Assembly: GCF_017948455.1 (NCBI RefSeq)
Contig: NZ_JAFFSU010000001.1
Location: 310,001-374,000, forward strand
Length of the DNA stretch: 64,000 bases
Source: Streptomyces sp. GESEQ-4
GTDB taxonomy: Bacteria; Actinomycetota; Actinomycetes; Streptomycetales; Streptomycetaceae
Direction: 5' to 3'
Position 1 is the stretch's first letter. Each line of letters begins with the position of its first letter. Positions 20,025-28,340 of this stretch are shown piece after piece. Made by a program: the position numbers and the translations under genes. The notes beneath the pieces were generated by a model, which ran no database searches, was not told the DNA's origin, and was given only the letters and a program-made list of their open reading frames with translations.

Positions 20025-22343
20025 ATGAGATGGACCCGGCACCTGCGCCTGTGGCTGGCCGGGGCGGTGGCAGCGTCCGCGCTGTGCACCGTCCCGGCCG
20101 CCCGGGCCGCCGAGCCGCACGACGGGCGCCTCACCGATCTGGTCAACCCGTTCATCGGCACGGAGAACGAAGGCAACACCTACCCCGGCGCCGCCGTGCC
20201 GTTCGGCATGGTGCAGCTCTCGCCCGACACCGGCCACAACACCGGCTACGACTACTCCCACGACCGCATCCGTGGCTTCTCCCTCGTCCACCTGTCGGGT
20301 GTCGGCTGCGGTCTCGGCGGTGACCTGCCCGTGCTGCCGACGACGGGCGACGTCACACAGACGGACTACGCGGCCTACGCCGCCGGGTTCAGCCACGACG
20401 ACGAGCAGGCGAGCCCCGGCTACTACAAGGTCGGCCTGGACTCCGGCATCGACGCCGAACTCACCGCGACCGAGCGCACCGGCGTGCAGCGCTACACCTT
20501 CCCGGCCACCGGCAAGGCCAACGTACTGCTCAACGCGGGCCAGTCGCTGCACAAGACGGTCTCCACGAAGGTCGAGATCCTCGACAGCCGGACCGTGCGC
20601 ACCGCCATCACCGGCAGCGGCTTCTGCCAGGACACCGAGCCGTACACCGTCTACACGATCACCCGCTTCGACCGGCCCTTCACGACGTACGGCACCTGGG
20701 ACGGCAGCGCGGTGACCGCGGGCTCGAAGACCGGACGGGACGGCGCGTACGTCCGCTTCGACACGACGCGGGACCGCACGGTCGAGGCGACCACCGCGCT
20801 GTCGTACGTCGACGCGCGCGGCGCGGCGGTCAACCTCGGGGCCGAGGGCGGGCGTTCGTTCGACTCCGTCCGGGACCGAGCCCAGCGGGCATGGGAGGAC
20901 CGCCTGGACGACGTACGCGTCCAGGGCGGCGGCGACACCCTGCGCCGTACCTTCTACTCCTCGCTGTACCGGTCGTTCCTGGCACCCAATATCGGCAGCG
21001 ACGCCGACGGCCGCTACACCGGCTGGGACCAGAAGATCCACCGCGCGAAGGGCTTCACGTACTACCAGAACTGGTCCCTGTGGGACACCTACCGCACCCA
21101 GTCCCAGCTGCTGTCCCTGCTCGCGCCGCGTGAGGCCCGGGACATGGCGATCTCGGTGATCAAGATCGACGAGGAGAGCGGCTGGCTGCCCAAATGGGGC
21201 TACGGCACGGTCGAGACGAACATCATGACCGGCGACCCGGTGACGCCGTTCCTGACCCACGCGTATCAGCAGGGGCTGCTCAAGGGGTACGAGGAGCGGG
21301 CCTACCGGGCGCTGCGGAAGAACGCCGACGGGGTGCCGTCGGCGGACTCACCGGCCGTGGGGCGGGAGGCCAACAAGGAGTACCTCGCCGAGGGCTTCGC
21401 GCCGTACATCAAGGGCCGTCCGCATGCCAAGCCCGGTGACTCGGACTACGACCACGGGGCCTCGGCCACGCTGGAGTACGCCCTGTCGGACGCGATGCTC
21501 GCGCAGATGGCGAGGGATCTGGGCCACTCGGCGGACGCCGCGCGCTATGCCGCCCGCGCCCAGAGCTACCGGAACATCTTCGACTCCTCGACCGGCTTCT
21601 TCCGGGCCCGTGACGCCTCCGGCGCCTTCACCGGCCCCGCCGACCCGGCGCAGAGCGAGGGCTTCCACGAGGGCACGTCCTGGCAGTACCAGTGGCTCGT
21701 ACCGCAGGACCTGCCGGGCATGGTCGACCTGATCGGCGGAACGCGGGCCACCAACGAGCGGCTCGACTCCTTCTTCGCCTACGAGCAGCTCCTGGCGGAC
21801 CCGGCGAAGACCGCGCGCGAGGTGTGGGTGAACGGGCCGTACGACTACTACAACGCCGACAAGTACAACCCGCAGAACGAACCCGACCTCATCGCCCCGT
21901 ACACCTACCTGTCCACCGGTCAGCCCTGGAAGACCACCGACGTGGTGCATGCCGCGCTGACCCTGTTCACCGACACGCCGACCGGCATGACCGGGAACGA
22001 CGACCTCGGGACGATGTCCGCCTGGAACGTGCTGTCGTCGATCGGGATCTTCCCGGTCCAGCCCGGCTACGACACCTGGGGCCTGTCCACGCCCGTCTTC
22101 GACCGCGTCGACCTCACGCTGGACCGCCGCTACTACCCGAGGGGCGGGCTCACCATCACGGCGCCCGGCACCTCGGACACCGACCGCTACATCCAGTCGG
22201 CCCGGACGGACGGGTCGGCCTACGAGCGGACGTATCTGACCACCGCCACCCTGCGGTCCCTGCGGTCGCTCGATTTCACGGTCGGCTCGCGCCCGTCTGA
22301 GTGGGGAACGTCGGCCCAGGCGGCGCCACCTGCGTTGAAGTAA
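20025..22343 (+). CDS. Secreted GH92 alpha-mannosidase
   Basis: This 772-aa protein has a signal peptide ending near residue 28 (AARAAEP) and then a full-length GH92 domain. Family hallmarks include VNPFIGTENEGNTYPGAAVPFGMVQLSPDT, FSLVHLSGVGCG, NWSLWDTYRTQSQLL, ESGWLPKWGYGTVETNIMTGDP, EGTSWQYQWLVPQD and TGMTGNDDLGTMSAWNVLSSIGIFP (each spread over the protein; the last near residue 655). GH92 enzymes are calcium-dependent inverting exo-alpha-mannosidases that trim mannose from N-glycans. It acts outside the cell. It follows the GH2 gene by 21 nt with GGAGG upstream, so the two form an operon ended by the hairpin at 22360. Confidence 0.94.
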   Translation: MRWTRHLRLWLAGAVAASALCTVPAARAAEPHDGRLTDLVNPFIGTENEGNTYPGAAVPFGMVQLSPDTGHNTGYDYSHDRIRGFSLVHLSGVGCGLGGDLPVLPTTGDVTQTDYAAYAAGFSHDDEQASPGYYKVGLDSGIDAELTATERTGVQRYTFPATGKANVLLNAGQSLHKTVSTKVEILDSRTVRTAITGSGFCQDTEPYTVYTITRFDRPFTTYGTWDGSAVTAGSKTGRDGAYVRFDTTRDRTVEATTALSYVDARGAAVNLGAEGGRSFDSVRDRAQRAWEDRLDDVRVQGGGDTLRRTFYSSLYRSFLAPNIGSDADGRYTGWDQKIHRAKGFTYYQNWSLWDTYRTQSQLLSLLAPREARDMAISVIKIDEESGWLPKWGYGTVETNIMTGDPVTPFLTHAYQQGLLKGYEERAYRALRKNADGVPSADSPAVGREANKEYLAEGFAPYIKGRPHAKPGDSDYDHGASATLEYALSDAMLAQMARDLGHSADAARYAARAQSYRNIFDSSTGFFRARDASGAFTGPADPAQSEGFHEGTSWQYQWLVPQDLPGMVDLIGGTRATNERLDSFFAYEQLLADPAKTAREVWVNGPYDYYNADKYNPQNEPDLIAPYTYLSTGQPWKTTDVVHAALTLFTDTPTGMTGNDDLGTMSAWNVLSSIGIFPVQPGYDTWGLSTPVFDRVDLTLDRRYYPRGGLTITAPGTSDTDRYIQSARTDGSAYERTYLTTATLRSLRSLDFTVGSRPSEWGTSAQAAPPALK

Positions 22344-22359
22344 CCCCAGACGCCTCATG

Positions 22360-22389
22360 AGTCCCGCCCCTTTCACCAGGGGCGGGACT
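22360..22389 (+). terminator. 12-bp hairpin terminator after GH92
   Basis: AGTCCCGCCCCT (22360-22371) pairs perfectly with AGGGGCGGGACT (22378-22389) across a 6-nt loop, followed by an AT-rich stretch. Confidence 0.85.
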
Positions 22390-22413
22390 TAATCTCTTGT
22401 TAACTGTGCGTAG

Positions 22414-22433
22414 CTTGATCGTACTTGACCGTA
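22414..22433 (+). repeat. Tandem 10-bp repeat before the WS/DGAT gene
   Basis: CTTGATCGTA is followed directly by CTTGACCGTA (9 of 10 identical), 56 nt before the start codon. It could be a regulator site or part of the promoter (TTGATC and TTGACC both resemble -35 boxes). Confidence 0.4.
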
Positions 22434-22488
22434 ATCGGTCGCGAGGGGTTGACTGCTGGCTCACCCTTCGTCGACGCGAGGCAAGCCA

Positions 22489-23832
22489 TTGACTTCTGAC
22501 CTGCTCGCACCTCTCGACCTGGCGTTCTGGAACATCGAGTCCGACCGGAACCCCATGCACCTGGGCGCGCTCGGCGTCTTCGCCGCGAACTCGCCCACCG
22601 CCGGTGCCCACGCGGCCGATCTGCTCGCCGCGCGGGCCGCCGCCGTGCCCGGACTGCGGATGCGGATCCGGGACGTCTGGCAGCCGCTGGCGTTTCCGCC
22701 GACGTTCGCGTCCGCGTTCGGTGGCGCCGCGCGTGAGCCCGCCGCCGACTTCGACCCGCTGGACCACATCCGGCTGCATGCCCCGACCGCGGACTTCCAC
22801 GAGGTGGCGGGCAGGCTCATGGAGCGCCCGCTGGACCGCGCCCGCCCGCCGTGGGAGGCGCATGTGCTGCCCGGGGAGGACGGCGTCTCGTTCGCCGTGC
22901 TGTTCAAGTTCCACCACGCGCTGGCCGACGGGCTGCGGGCACTGACGCTCGCCGCCGCGGTCATGGACCCGATCGACCTGCCCGAGCGCCGGCCTCGCCC
23001 CGAACCGCCGGGGCGCGGGCTGCTCCCGGATGTGCGGAAGCTGCCGGGGCTGGTGCGGGGTGCCCTGTCCGACGTGGGCCGGGCCCTCGACATCGGTGCC
23101 TCTGTCGCTCTGTCCAACCTGGGTGTGAGTTCTTCGCCCGCGCTCACCACCGAGCCCAGCGGTACCCGCAGCACCGCCGGTGTCGTCATCGACATCGACG
23201 ATGTGCACATCGTCCGCAAGGCCGTCGGCGGAACCGTCAACGACGTGCTGATCGCCGTCGTCGCGGGCGCGCTGCGCCGCTGGCTGGACGAGCGCGGCGA
23301 CGGCAGCGAGGGCGTGGCGCCGCGTGCGCTGATCCCGGTCTCCAAACGCCGCCCGCGCACCGCCCACCCTCAGGGCAACCGGCTCTCCGGGTACCTGATG
23401 AGGCTTCCCGTCGGCGATCCCGACCCGCTCGGCCGGCTCGGTACGGTCCGCGCGGCCATGGACCGCAAGAAGGACGCGGGTCCGGGGCGGGGCGCCGGTG
23501 CCGTCGCGCTGCTCGCCGACCATGTCCCGGCGCTCGCTCACCGGCTCGGCGGGCCGCTGGTCAGCCAGGGGGCGCGCCTCTGGTTCGACATCCTCGTCAC
23601 CAGCGTCCCCCTGCCCGGCCTCGGCCTGAAGCTCGGCGGACACACCCTCACGGAGGTCTACCCCTTCGCCCCCCTCGCCCGCGGCCAGTCCCTCGCCGTC
23701 GCGATCTCGACGTACCGCGGCCACGTCCACTACGGCCTGGTCGCCGACGCGGAGGCCGTCCCGGACCTGGACCGCCTCGCCGCGGCCCTCTCCGAGGAGG
23801 TGGAGACACTGATCACGGCTTGCGCGCCGTGA
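22489..23832 (+). CDS. Wax ester synthase/diacylglycerol acyltransferase (WS/DGAT)
   Basis: The enzyme joins acyl-CoA to diacylglycerol or a fatty alcohol, producing triacylglycerol or wax esters at the membrane. The 447-aa protein begins in standard fashion (LLAPLDLAFWNIESDRNPMH) and has the active-site motif FKFHHALADG, a conservative variant of HHxxxDG, at about residue 140. The conserved NDVLIAVVAGALRRWL and the late PLPGLGLKLGGHTLTEVYPF block (LPL region) are also present. The start is TTG 22489, supported by GCGAGG about 7 nt upstream and by the aligned N-terminus. It is probably monocistronic and lies 213 nt ahead of the SDR gene. Confidence 0.92.
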   Translation: MTSDLLAPLDLAFWNIESDRNPMHLGALGVFAANSPTAGAHAADLLAARAAAVPGLRMRIRDVWQPLAFPPTFASAFGGAAREPAADFDPLDHIRLHAPTADFHEVAGRLMERPLDRARPPWEAHVLPGEDGVSFAVLFKFHHALADGLRALTLAAAVMDPIDLPERRPRPEPPGRGLLPDVRKLPGLVRGALSDVGRALDIGASVALSNLGVSSSPALTTEPSGTRSTAGVVIDIDDVHIVRKAVGGTVNDVLIAVVAGALRRWLDERGDGSEGVAPRALIPVSKRRPRTAHPQGNRLSGYLMRLPVGDPDPLGRLGTVRAAMDRKKDAGPGRGAGAVALLADHVPALAHRLGGPLVSQGARLWFDILVTSVPLPGLGLKLGGHTLTEVYPFAPLARGQSLAVAISTYRGHVHYGLVADAEAVPDLDRLAAALSEEVETLITACAP

Positions 23833-24045
23833 GCGGTGGCGATGCCTCCCGGCGGGGGGTGCGGGTTCCCTCACCGCCGCGGAGGCGATCACCGTTCGCC
23901 GTCCGTTGGCACCGCCGGTTCGATCACCGGCCGTTGTCCATGATCAGCGCAGGTTTGGCGTGTGGGCCGGTGCTCCGTAAAATTCCTCGTTCGAAAGCGG
24001 ACTCGATCGGAGCGCCGCGCGGTGGATCAGGAAGCGGCAGCGGCG

Positions 24046-25539
24046 ATGACGGTGACAGAGGACGGCTCGGCGACCACGGACGAGGTCGTGTACGGGCCCG
24101 GCATCGACCCTGAGCGGCTGGCCGTCTGCCTCAGTGTGCTCGAGGAACTGGACAAGCTGGAGGTCGACCACCCCGACGCGATCGCCGTGCGCCGGGCCAC
24201 CGCGGGCGTCTACCGCACGGTCAAGCAGCGCCGCCGTCAGGAGCGCCGGGCCGCGAAGACCGCGCACGACAAGGCGGTCACGGAGGCCACGGCGACCGGC
24301 TCGGCCGAGCGCATCGACGACGAGACCGAGGGCCTGCTGCCCTCCTCACGCACCGAGGAGGGAAGGATCGCGGGGGTTCTCCAGCGCCCGCGCTCCTGCT
24401 ACACCTGCAAGACCCGGTACGTCGAGGTCGACTACTTCTACCACCAGCTCTGCCAGCAGTGTGCCGCTTTGAACCGGGCCCACCGCGACTCCCGCGCCGA
24501 CCTCACCGGCAGGCACGCCCTCCTCACCGGCGGCCGGGCCAAGATCGGCATGTACATCGCGCTGCGGCTGCTGCGGGACGGCGCGCACACCACGATCACC
24601 ACGCGGTTCCCGAAGGACGCCATCCGCCGCTTCAAGGCGATGGACGACTCGGCGGACTGGATCCACCGCCTGGAGGTCGTCGGCATCGACCTGCGCGACC
24701 CCGCCCAGGCCGTGGCCCTGGCCGACCAGGTCGCCGAGCGGGGTCCGCTGGACATCCTGATCAACAACGCGACCCAGACGGTACGCCGGCTGCCCTCCGC
24801 GTACGCCGCGCTGGTCGAGGGCGAGAGCGCCCCGCTGCCCGCCGGTGAACTGCCCGCCCACCACGTCATCGGCGCCTTCGGCTCCGGCGCGGTCGACGGA
24901 CTGGCCGCGCTGCCCGCCGGTATCAGCGGCCTCGACGCGCAGCAGGTCGCCGACCTCGCGCTGGTCGCCGGCAACGCCAGCGTGGAGCGGCACCGTGACG
25001 GCACCGCCATCGACGCGGGCGGTCTGGTCCCCGACGTCGTCGACTCCAACACCTGGGTGCAGAGCATCGAGCAGATCTCCCCGGTGGAGCTGCTCGAGAC
25101 GCAGCTGTGCAACTACACCGCGCCGTTCATCCTGATCAGCAAGTTGCGGTCGGTGATGGCCGAGGCCGCGCGCAAAGCGCCGAGCAAGCGCGCGTACGTC
25201 GTCAACGTCTCGGCGATGGAGGGCGTGTTCGGCCGAGGCTACAAGGGCGCGGGCCACCCGAACACGAACGCCGCCAAGGCGGCCATGAACATGGTGACGC
25301 GAACCAGCGCCCAGGAGATGTTCCAGACCGACGGCATCCTGATGACCTCCGTCGACACCGGCTGGATCACCGACGAGCGCCCGCACTACGACAAGCTGCG
25401 CCTCGCCGAAGCCGGCTTCCACGCACCCCTCGACCTGATCGACGGCGCGGCCCGCGTCTACCACCCGATCGTCAGCGGCGAGCAGGGCGAGGACCTGTAC
25501 GGCGTCTTCCTGAAGGACTACGCGCCGGGCAAGTGGTGA
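24046..25539 (+). CDS. SDR-fold oxidoreductase with N-terminal zinc-ribbon-like region
   Basis: This 497-aa protein has an N-terminal region (about 1-155) with a helical, charged part and the cysteine pattern C-x2-C-x14-C-x2-C (CYTCKTRY ... CQQC), likely a metal site. A Rossmann SDR domain follows (about 165-450): HALLTGGRAKIGMYIALRLL binds the cofactor, with Lys where Gly is usual; DILINNATQT is the NNAG equivalent; and VVNVSAMEG carries the catalytic Ser. The usual YxxxK is replaced by TNAAK within HPNTNAAKAAMNMVTRTSAQ, so the catalytic Tyr is absent. That block is conserved in a broad atypical SDR subfamily. The substrate is unknown. GTG 24022 is an alternative start with GGAG upstream. 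Confidence 0.8.
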   Translation: MTVTEDGSATTDEVVYGPGIDPERLAVCLSVLEELDKLEVDHPDAIAVRRATAGVYRTVKQRRRQERRAAKTAHDKAVTEATATGSAERIDDETEGLLPSSRTEEGRIAGVLQRPRSCYTCKTRYVEVDYFYHQLCQQCAALNRAHRDSRADLTGRHALLTGGRAKIGMYIALRLLRDGAHTTITTRFPKDAIRRFKAMDDSADWIHRLEVVGIDLRDPAQAVALADQVAERGPLDILINNATQTVRRLPSAYAALVEGESAPLPAGELPAHHVIGAFGSGAVDGLAALPAGISGLDAQQVADLALVAGNASVERHRDGTAIDAGGLVPDVVDSNTWVQSIEQISPVELLETQLCNYTAPFILISKLRSVMAEAARKAPSKRAYVVNVSAMEGVFGRGYKGAGHPNTNAAKAAMNMVTRTSAQEMFQTDGILMTSVDTGWITDERPHYDKLRLAEAGFHAPLDLIDGAARVYHPIVSGEQGEDLYGVFLKDYAPGKW

Positions 25540-25564
25540 GGCTCGGCCAACGACGAGGGGGGCG

Positions 25565-26014
25565 TCAGTCGACGGCCCCCAGCCGCGAGTTGCGCGCGGC
25601 CACCAGCTCCAGCACCGTGCGCCAGTCCTCCAGCACCCCGGCGTCGAACCCCGCGCCGCGGCCCTCCTCCTCGGCCTGACGCAGACTGACCAGGTCGTCG
25701 TCCACGGGAGTGCCGAGCCGGGAGTGGCGGCGTATCAGACGAGCGACCCGTTCACCGAGCAGACCCCGCACCGCGTCGGCCGTACGGTCGTCGTGCCCGG
25801 CCGTGTCACCGGGCCACAGCAGCCGGCCGATGGGCCGCACCAGGCCCGCGACTTGGAGCTCCTTGTCGGCGGGACGGCTGCGGCGCAGCAACGCGGCGGT
25901 CCGCAGGGCGTGCTCGTGCAGATCGACGCGGTCGCCGGCGCGCTGCCGGGTGTCCCACGTGCCCCTGCACGCATGCAGTAGATCCATCAGCTCCTCGACG
26001 CTGCGCAGCTCCAT
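25565..26014 (-). CDS. Degenerate HD-domain protein (PhnZ/TmpB-like fold)
   Basis: This 149-aa protein follows the layout of small HD-family phosphonate/phosphohydrolase-like proteins: DLHEHALRTAALLR, LQVAGLVRPIGRLLW, HDDRTADAVRGLLG, VARLIRRH and a C-terminal GFDAGVLEDWRTVLELV. In catalytic relatives the second block reads roughly ALLHDIGH; here the metal-binding His-Asp pair is replaced by Arg-Pro, while the first and last His remain. Loss of the key pair suggests it no longer binds the di-iron centre as usual. No phosphonate gene is nearby. ATG 26014 follows the stop of the small ORF at 26018 by 3 nt. Confidence 0.65.
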   Translation of the reverse strand: MELRSVEELMDLLHACRGTWDTRQRAGDRVDLHEHALRTAALLRRSRPADKELQVAGLVRPIGRLLWPGDTAGHDDRTADAVRGLLGERVARLIRRHSRLGTPVDDDLVSLRQAEEEGRGAGFDAGVLEDWRTVLELVAARNSRLGAVD

Positions 26015-26017
26015 GCG

Positions 26018-26173
26018 TCAGTCCTCCCGCGAGACAGCCCTTGCCTGACGGCAGCAGATCATGGCGAGCTTTCGGCACAGCCAACGGGACTTGAACTGCG
26101 CGACGACCGATACGGCTGTCTCGAATACGTCGTCGCCGGTGTAGGCCGAACGAGTGATGTTCGTGCACCACAT
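26018..26173 (-). CDS. Possible 51-aa cysteine-rich small protein
   Basis: An ATG at 26173 opens a 51-codon frame beginning MWCTNITRSAYTGDDVFETA, continuing with FKSRWLCRKLAMICCRQAR and ending SRED. Its stop lies 3 nt before the HD-like gene, as in an operon. It has four cysteines, a basic middle and about 80 percent G or C at third positions. No clear ribosome site is seen and other frames here are also open, so coding status is uncertain. I do not recognise a family. Confidence 0.35.
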   Translation of the reverse strand: MWCTNITRSAYTGDDVFETAVSVVAQFKSRWLCRKLAMICCRQARAVSRED

Positions 26174-26487
26174 TTCATGACAAGACTGGGCATATCATGA
26201 CCCAGCGAACACGGGCGACTTGTGATGGTTACCCCAAGTTTTCAGCCCCATCGAGCGGACCCCCGCTCATTTGGGTACTCTGAGGGGGACGGACAGCAGC
26301 ACGGGGTCCTACCCAACACCCAGAGTCCGTCCCGGGGACGAGCCGGATAGCACAGCCAGCTCTCACCTGAGGTACCGGCGCCACCGCGTCCGAACAGTTC
26401 TCTACCCAGACCCGAGCGGGCGTCAGGCGCACAGCAGCAGAGTGGCCGGAACGCCCCGAGGGTGACCCGACACATAAGGAGTGCGCG
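26174..26487. promoter_or_regulatory. 314-nt non-coding region: direct repeats and a leader hairpin
   Basis: Two copies of TCATGAC (26175-26181 and 26195-26201) start exactly 20 nt apart, two helical turns. Further on, GGGACGGAC (26286-26294) pairs perfectly with GTCCGTCCC (26325-26333). An alternative pairing is ACTCTG (26277-26282) with CAGAGT (26321-26326), which overlaps the first stem. The region lies upstream of the small ORF at 26488 and may hold a structured leader. Confidence 0.4.
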
Positions 26488-26661
26488 GTGACACCGGAGA
26501 AGACGAATCGCGAACAGCGCCCCAAGGAACGCACAGAGCGCGCGGGCCGGCGGCCCGGGGAGATCGGCAGCCTCGACGTGTGGGCCCGTTCGGCCCCCAT
26601 CCGCCTGGCCGGTTACGAGGACGACCTCGCCGAGCCCCACATCCTGCCCAGCGTCGACTGA
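26488..26661 (+). CDS. 57-aa conserved-looking small protein
   Basis: GTG 26488 follows AAGGAG at 6 nt spacing, a very good ribosome site, and a perfect hairpin terminator follows 30 nt after the stop, so this is probably a complete one-gene unit. The product begins MTPEKTNREQRPKERTERAG, is strongly basic for 24 residues, then reads SLDVWARSAPIRLAGYEDD and ends HILPSVD, acidic and compact. The leader-plus-short-core look recalls RiPP precursors, but no maturation enzyme is next to it and I cannot place it in a family. A small regulator or binding peptide is equally possible. Confidence 0.65.
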   Translation: MTPEKTNREQRPKERTERAGRRPGEIGSLDVWARSAPIRLAGYEDDLAEPHILPSVD

Positions 26662-26690
26662 CGCCCTCAGTCAGGCCCCTTCGCGATCGC

Positions 26691-26717
26691 AGCCGCGGCC
26701 GACGACCGGCCGCGGCT
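26691..26717. terminator. 11-bp hairpin terminator
   Basis: AGCCGCGGCCG (26691-26701) pairs perfectly with CGGCCGCGGCT (26707-26717) around a 5-nt loop. It lies between the converging 57-aa gene and the amidase gene and probably serves both. Confidence 0.75.
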
Positions 26718-26742
26718 TCGGCATGCGCAGGACCTGGGCGGG

Positions 26743-28086
26743 CTAGTCCAGCGGTGCCGTTCGCTGCCACGGACGCAGTTTCTCGACCTGCTCCGCCAGT
26801 TCCAGCAGCACCGCCTCCGACCCCGGCCGCCCCGCGAGTTGTACGGCGCACGGGGCGCCCGAGGGCAGTGAGCCGAACGGGACGGACAGCGCGGGCCAGC
26901 CGGTCAGGTTCCACGGGGGAGTCAGCGGCGAGTAGTTGGTGTCGGCGAGCACATTGCGCAGCCAGCCCCGCTCGTGCCAGGCCACGGCCTTGGGGGAGCG
27001 GCGGGCCAGCGCCGGAGTGAGCACCACGTCGTGCTCGGCGAAGAACGGCTCCAGCCTTCTGCGCAACTGCTCCCTGCTGTCGCCGGAGGTGACACGGCCC
27101 ACGAAGCGCCGCCCCACGGCGGCATGGACCCGGGTGCGCCGGGTCAGCAGGCGCGGGTCGTAGTCCCTGGCGTCCACCGCCGTGCCCGCCGTCCAGTGCG
27201 CGAGCGAGGTGAAGCTCAGCGACAGCGGATACGGCGGATCGGCGCGCCGGATCTGGTGACCCGCCTTGGCCAGCACCCCGGCCGCCTCCCGGGTCGCCTC
27301 CGCATACGGCCTGCTGATGGTGACGCCGGCGAGCGGGCTGCGCAGCGACACGGCGACCTTGCGCGAGGCCGGCTCGTGCGGTCGTACGGCATCGGTGTCG
27401 GCGAGGACCGACAGCATCAGGCGGGCGTCCTCGACGGTCGTCGCCAGCGGGCCGTTCTCGGACATGCCGAACCAGTCGCCCTCGCCGATCCCCGCGGGCA
27501 CGACGCCGTGGCCCGGCTTGATGGTGACGAGGCCGCAGTTGGCCGCAGGGATGCGCAGCGAGCCCATGCCGTCGTTGCCGAGGGCGATCGGCACCAGCCC
27601 CGCGGCGACCGCCGCCGCGCTGCCGCCCGAGGAGCCGCCCGCCGAGCGGGAGGTGTCCCACGGGTTGCGGGCCGTGCCGTGGACGCCCTCGCTGGTGCCG
27701 AAGACGCACAGCTCCGGCACGTTCGTCAGACCCACCACCACCGCGCCCGCCGCCCGCAGCCGGGCCACGGTGACATGGTCGTGCTCGGCGGGGGTGTCCG
27801 GGGTCGCGGCCGAGCCGATGCGGTTCGACTCGCCCCGCACGGCGAGGTTGTCCTTCACGGCCACCGGCACACCGGCGAGCGGCAGTTCGGCCAGATCCCC
27901 GCGCGCCCCCACCTCGTCGGCCTCGGCGAGAGCCGCCTGGGCACGGACCACGCGGAACGCCCCGACGCGGCCGTCGAGCCGCTCGATCCGGGCCAGGTGC
28001 TCGGCCACCACCTCCCGGGGTGTGGCCCGCTTCTCCCGTACGGCTGCGGCGATCTCGACGGCGGTCCGGCCGGTCCAGTTGGTCAC
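26743..28086 (-). CDS. Amidase-signature-family hydrolase
   Basis: This 447-aa cytoplasmic hydrolase cleaves an amide bond; the substrate is unknown. The Ser-cisSer-Lys triad is visible: Lys in GVPVAVKDNLAVRGE (about residue 77), cis-Ser in SAGGSSGGSAAAVAAGLVP (about 150), and the nucleophile Ser in LGNDGMGSLRIPAANCGLVT (about 176). In the last block the common GGS reads GMGS-LRIPA, a usual variant. There is no signal peptide. The start is ATG 28086. It reads away from the GH29 cluster and shares a 254-nt divergent region with it. Confidence 0.92.
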   Translation of the reverse strand: MTNWTGRTAVEIAAAVREKRATPREVVAEHLARIERLDGRVGAFRVVRAQAALAEADEVGARGDLAELPLAGVPVAVKDNLAVRGESNRIGSAATPDTPAEHDHVTVARLRAAGAVVVGLTNVPELCVFGTSEGVHGTARNPWDTSRSAGGSSGGSAAAVAAGLVPIALGNDGMGSLRIPAANCGLVTIKPGHGVVPAGIGEGDWFGMSENGPLATTVEDARLMLSVLADTDAVRPHEPASRKVAVSLRSPLAGVTISRPYAEATREAAGVLAKAGHQIRRADPPYPLSLSFTSLAHWTAGTAVDARDYDPRLLTRRTRVHAAVGRRFVGRVTSGDSREQLRRRLEPFFAEHDVVLTPALARRSPKAVAWHERGWLRNVLADTNYSPLTPPWNLTGWPALSVPFGSLPSGAPCAVQLAGRPGSEAVLLELAEQVEKLRPWQRTAPLD

Positions 28087-28309
28087 GTGCGCTCCTTCAC
28101 AGTGCGTCTACCGGCGAGTATGTAGGGAGAACTGTGCCCGGGACCGGGCGGCACGTCGAGAGGGAGCGGGGCTTGGACATTCGGGCGGCGGTTCTTGGAC
28201 TTTTCGCGCGGGTGTGCCCAAGAGCCGCCCGCTGAACAGCAGGTCCTCCGATCAATCGCTCAATTCTCCTGCCGTTCCGCCCCATTGACAGGCTCAGAGG
28301 CCCGCTCAA

Positions 28310-28327
28310 TCATCGGACATCCGATGA
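28310..28327. promoter_or_regulatory. Perfect palindromic operator before the first GH29
   Basis: TCATCGGA-CA-TCCGATGA has perfect 8-bp arms and ends 13 nt before the ATG at 28341. Its position just ahead of the ribosome site suits a repressor. The CATCGGA/TCCGATG arms resemble GntR-family sites. Confidence 0.6.
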
Positions 28328-28340
28328 ATTGGAGCCGCTC

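Noticed and set aside
17433..21260. 1275-codon open frame on the minus strand opposite GH2 and GH92
   Set aside because: Long antisense frames are normal in high-GC DNA; the product is repetitive Val/Gly/Asp/Arg without motifs, while both plus-strand genes carry complete catalytic signatures.
28020..28235. Short frame between the amidase and the first GH29
   Set aside because: No ribosome site, begins inside the amidase gene and has no conserved look.
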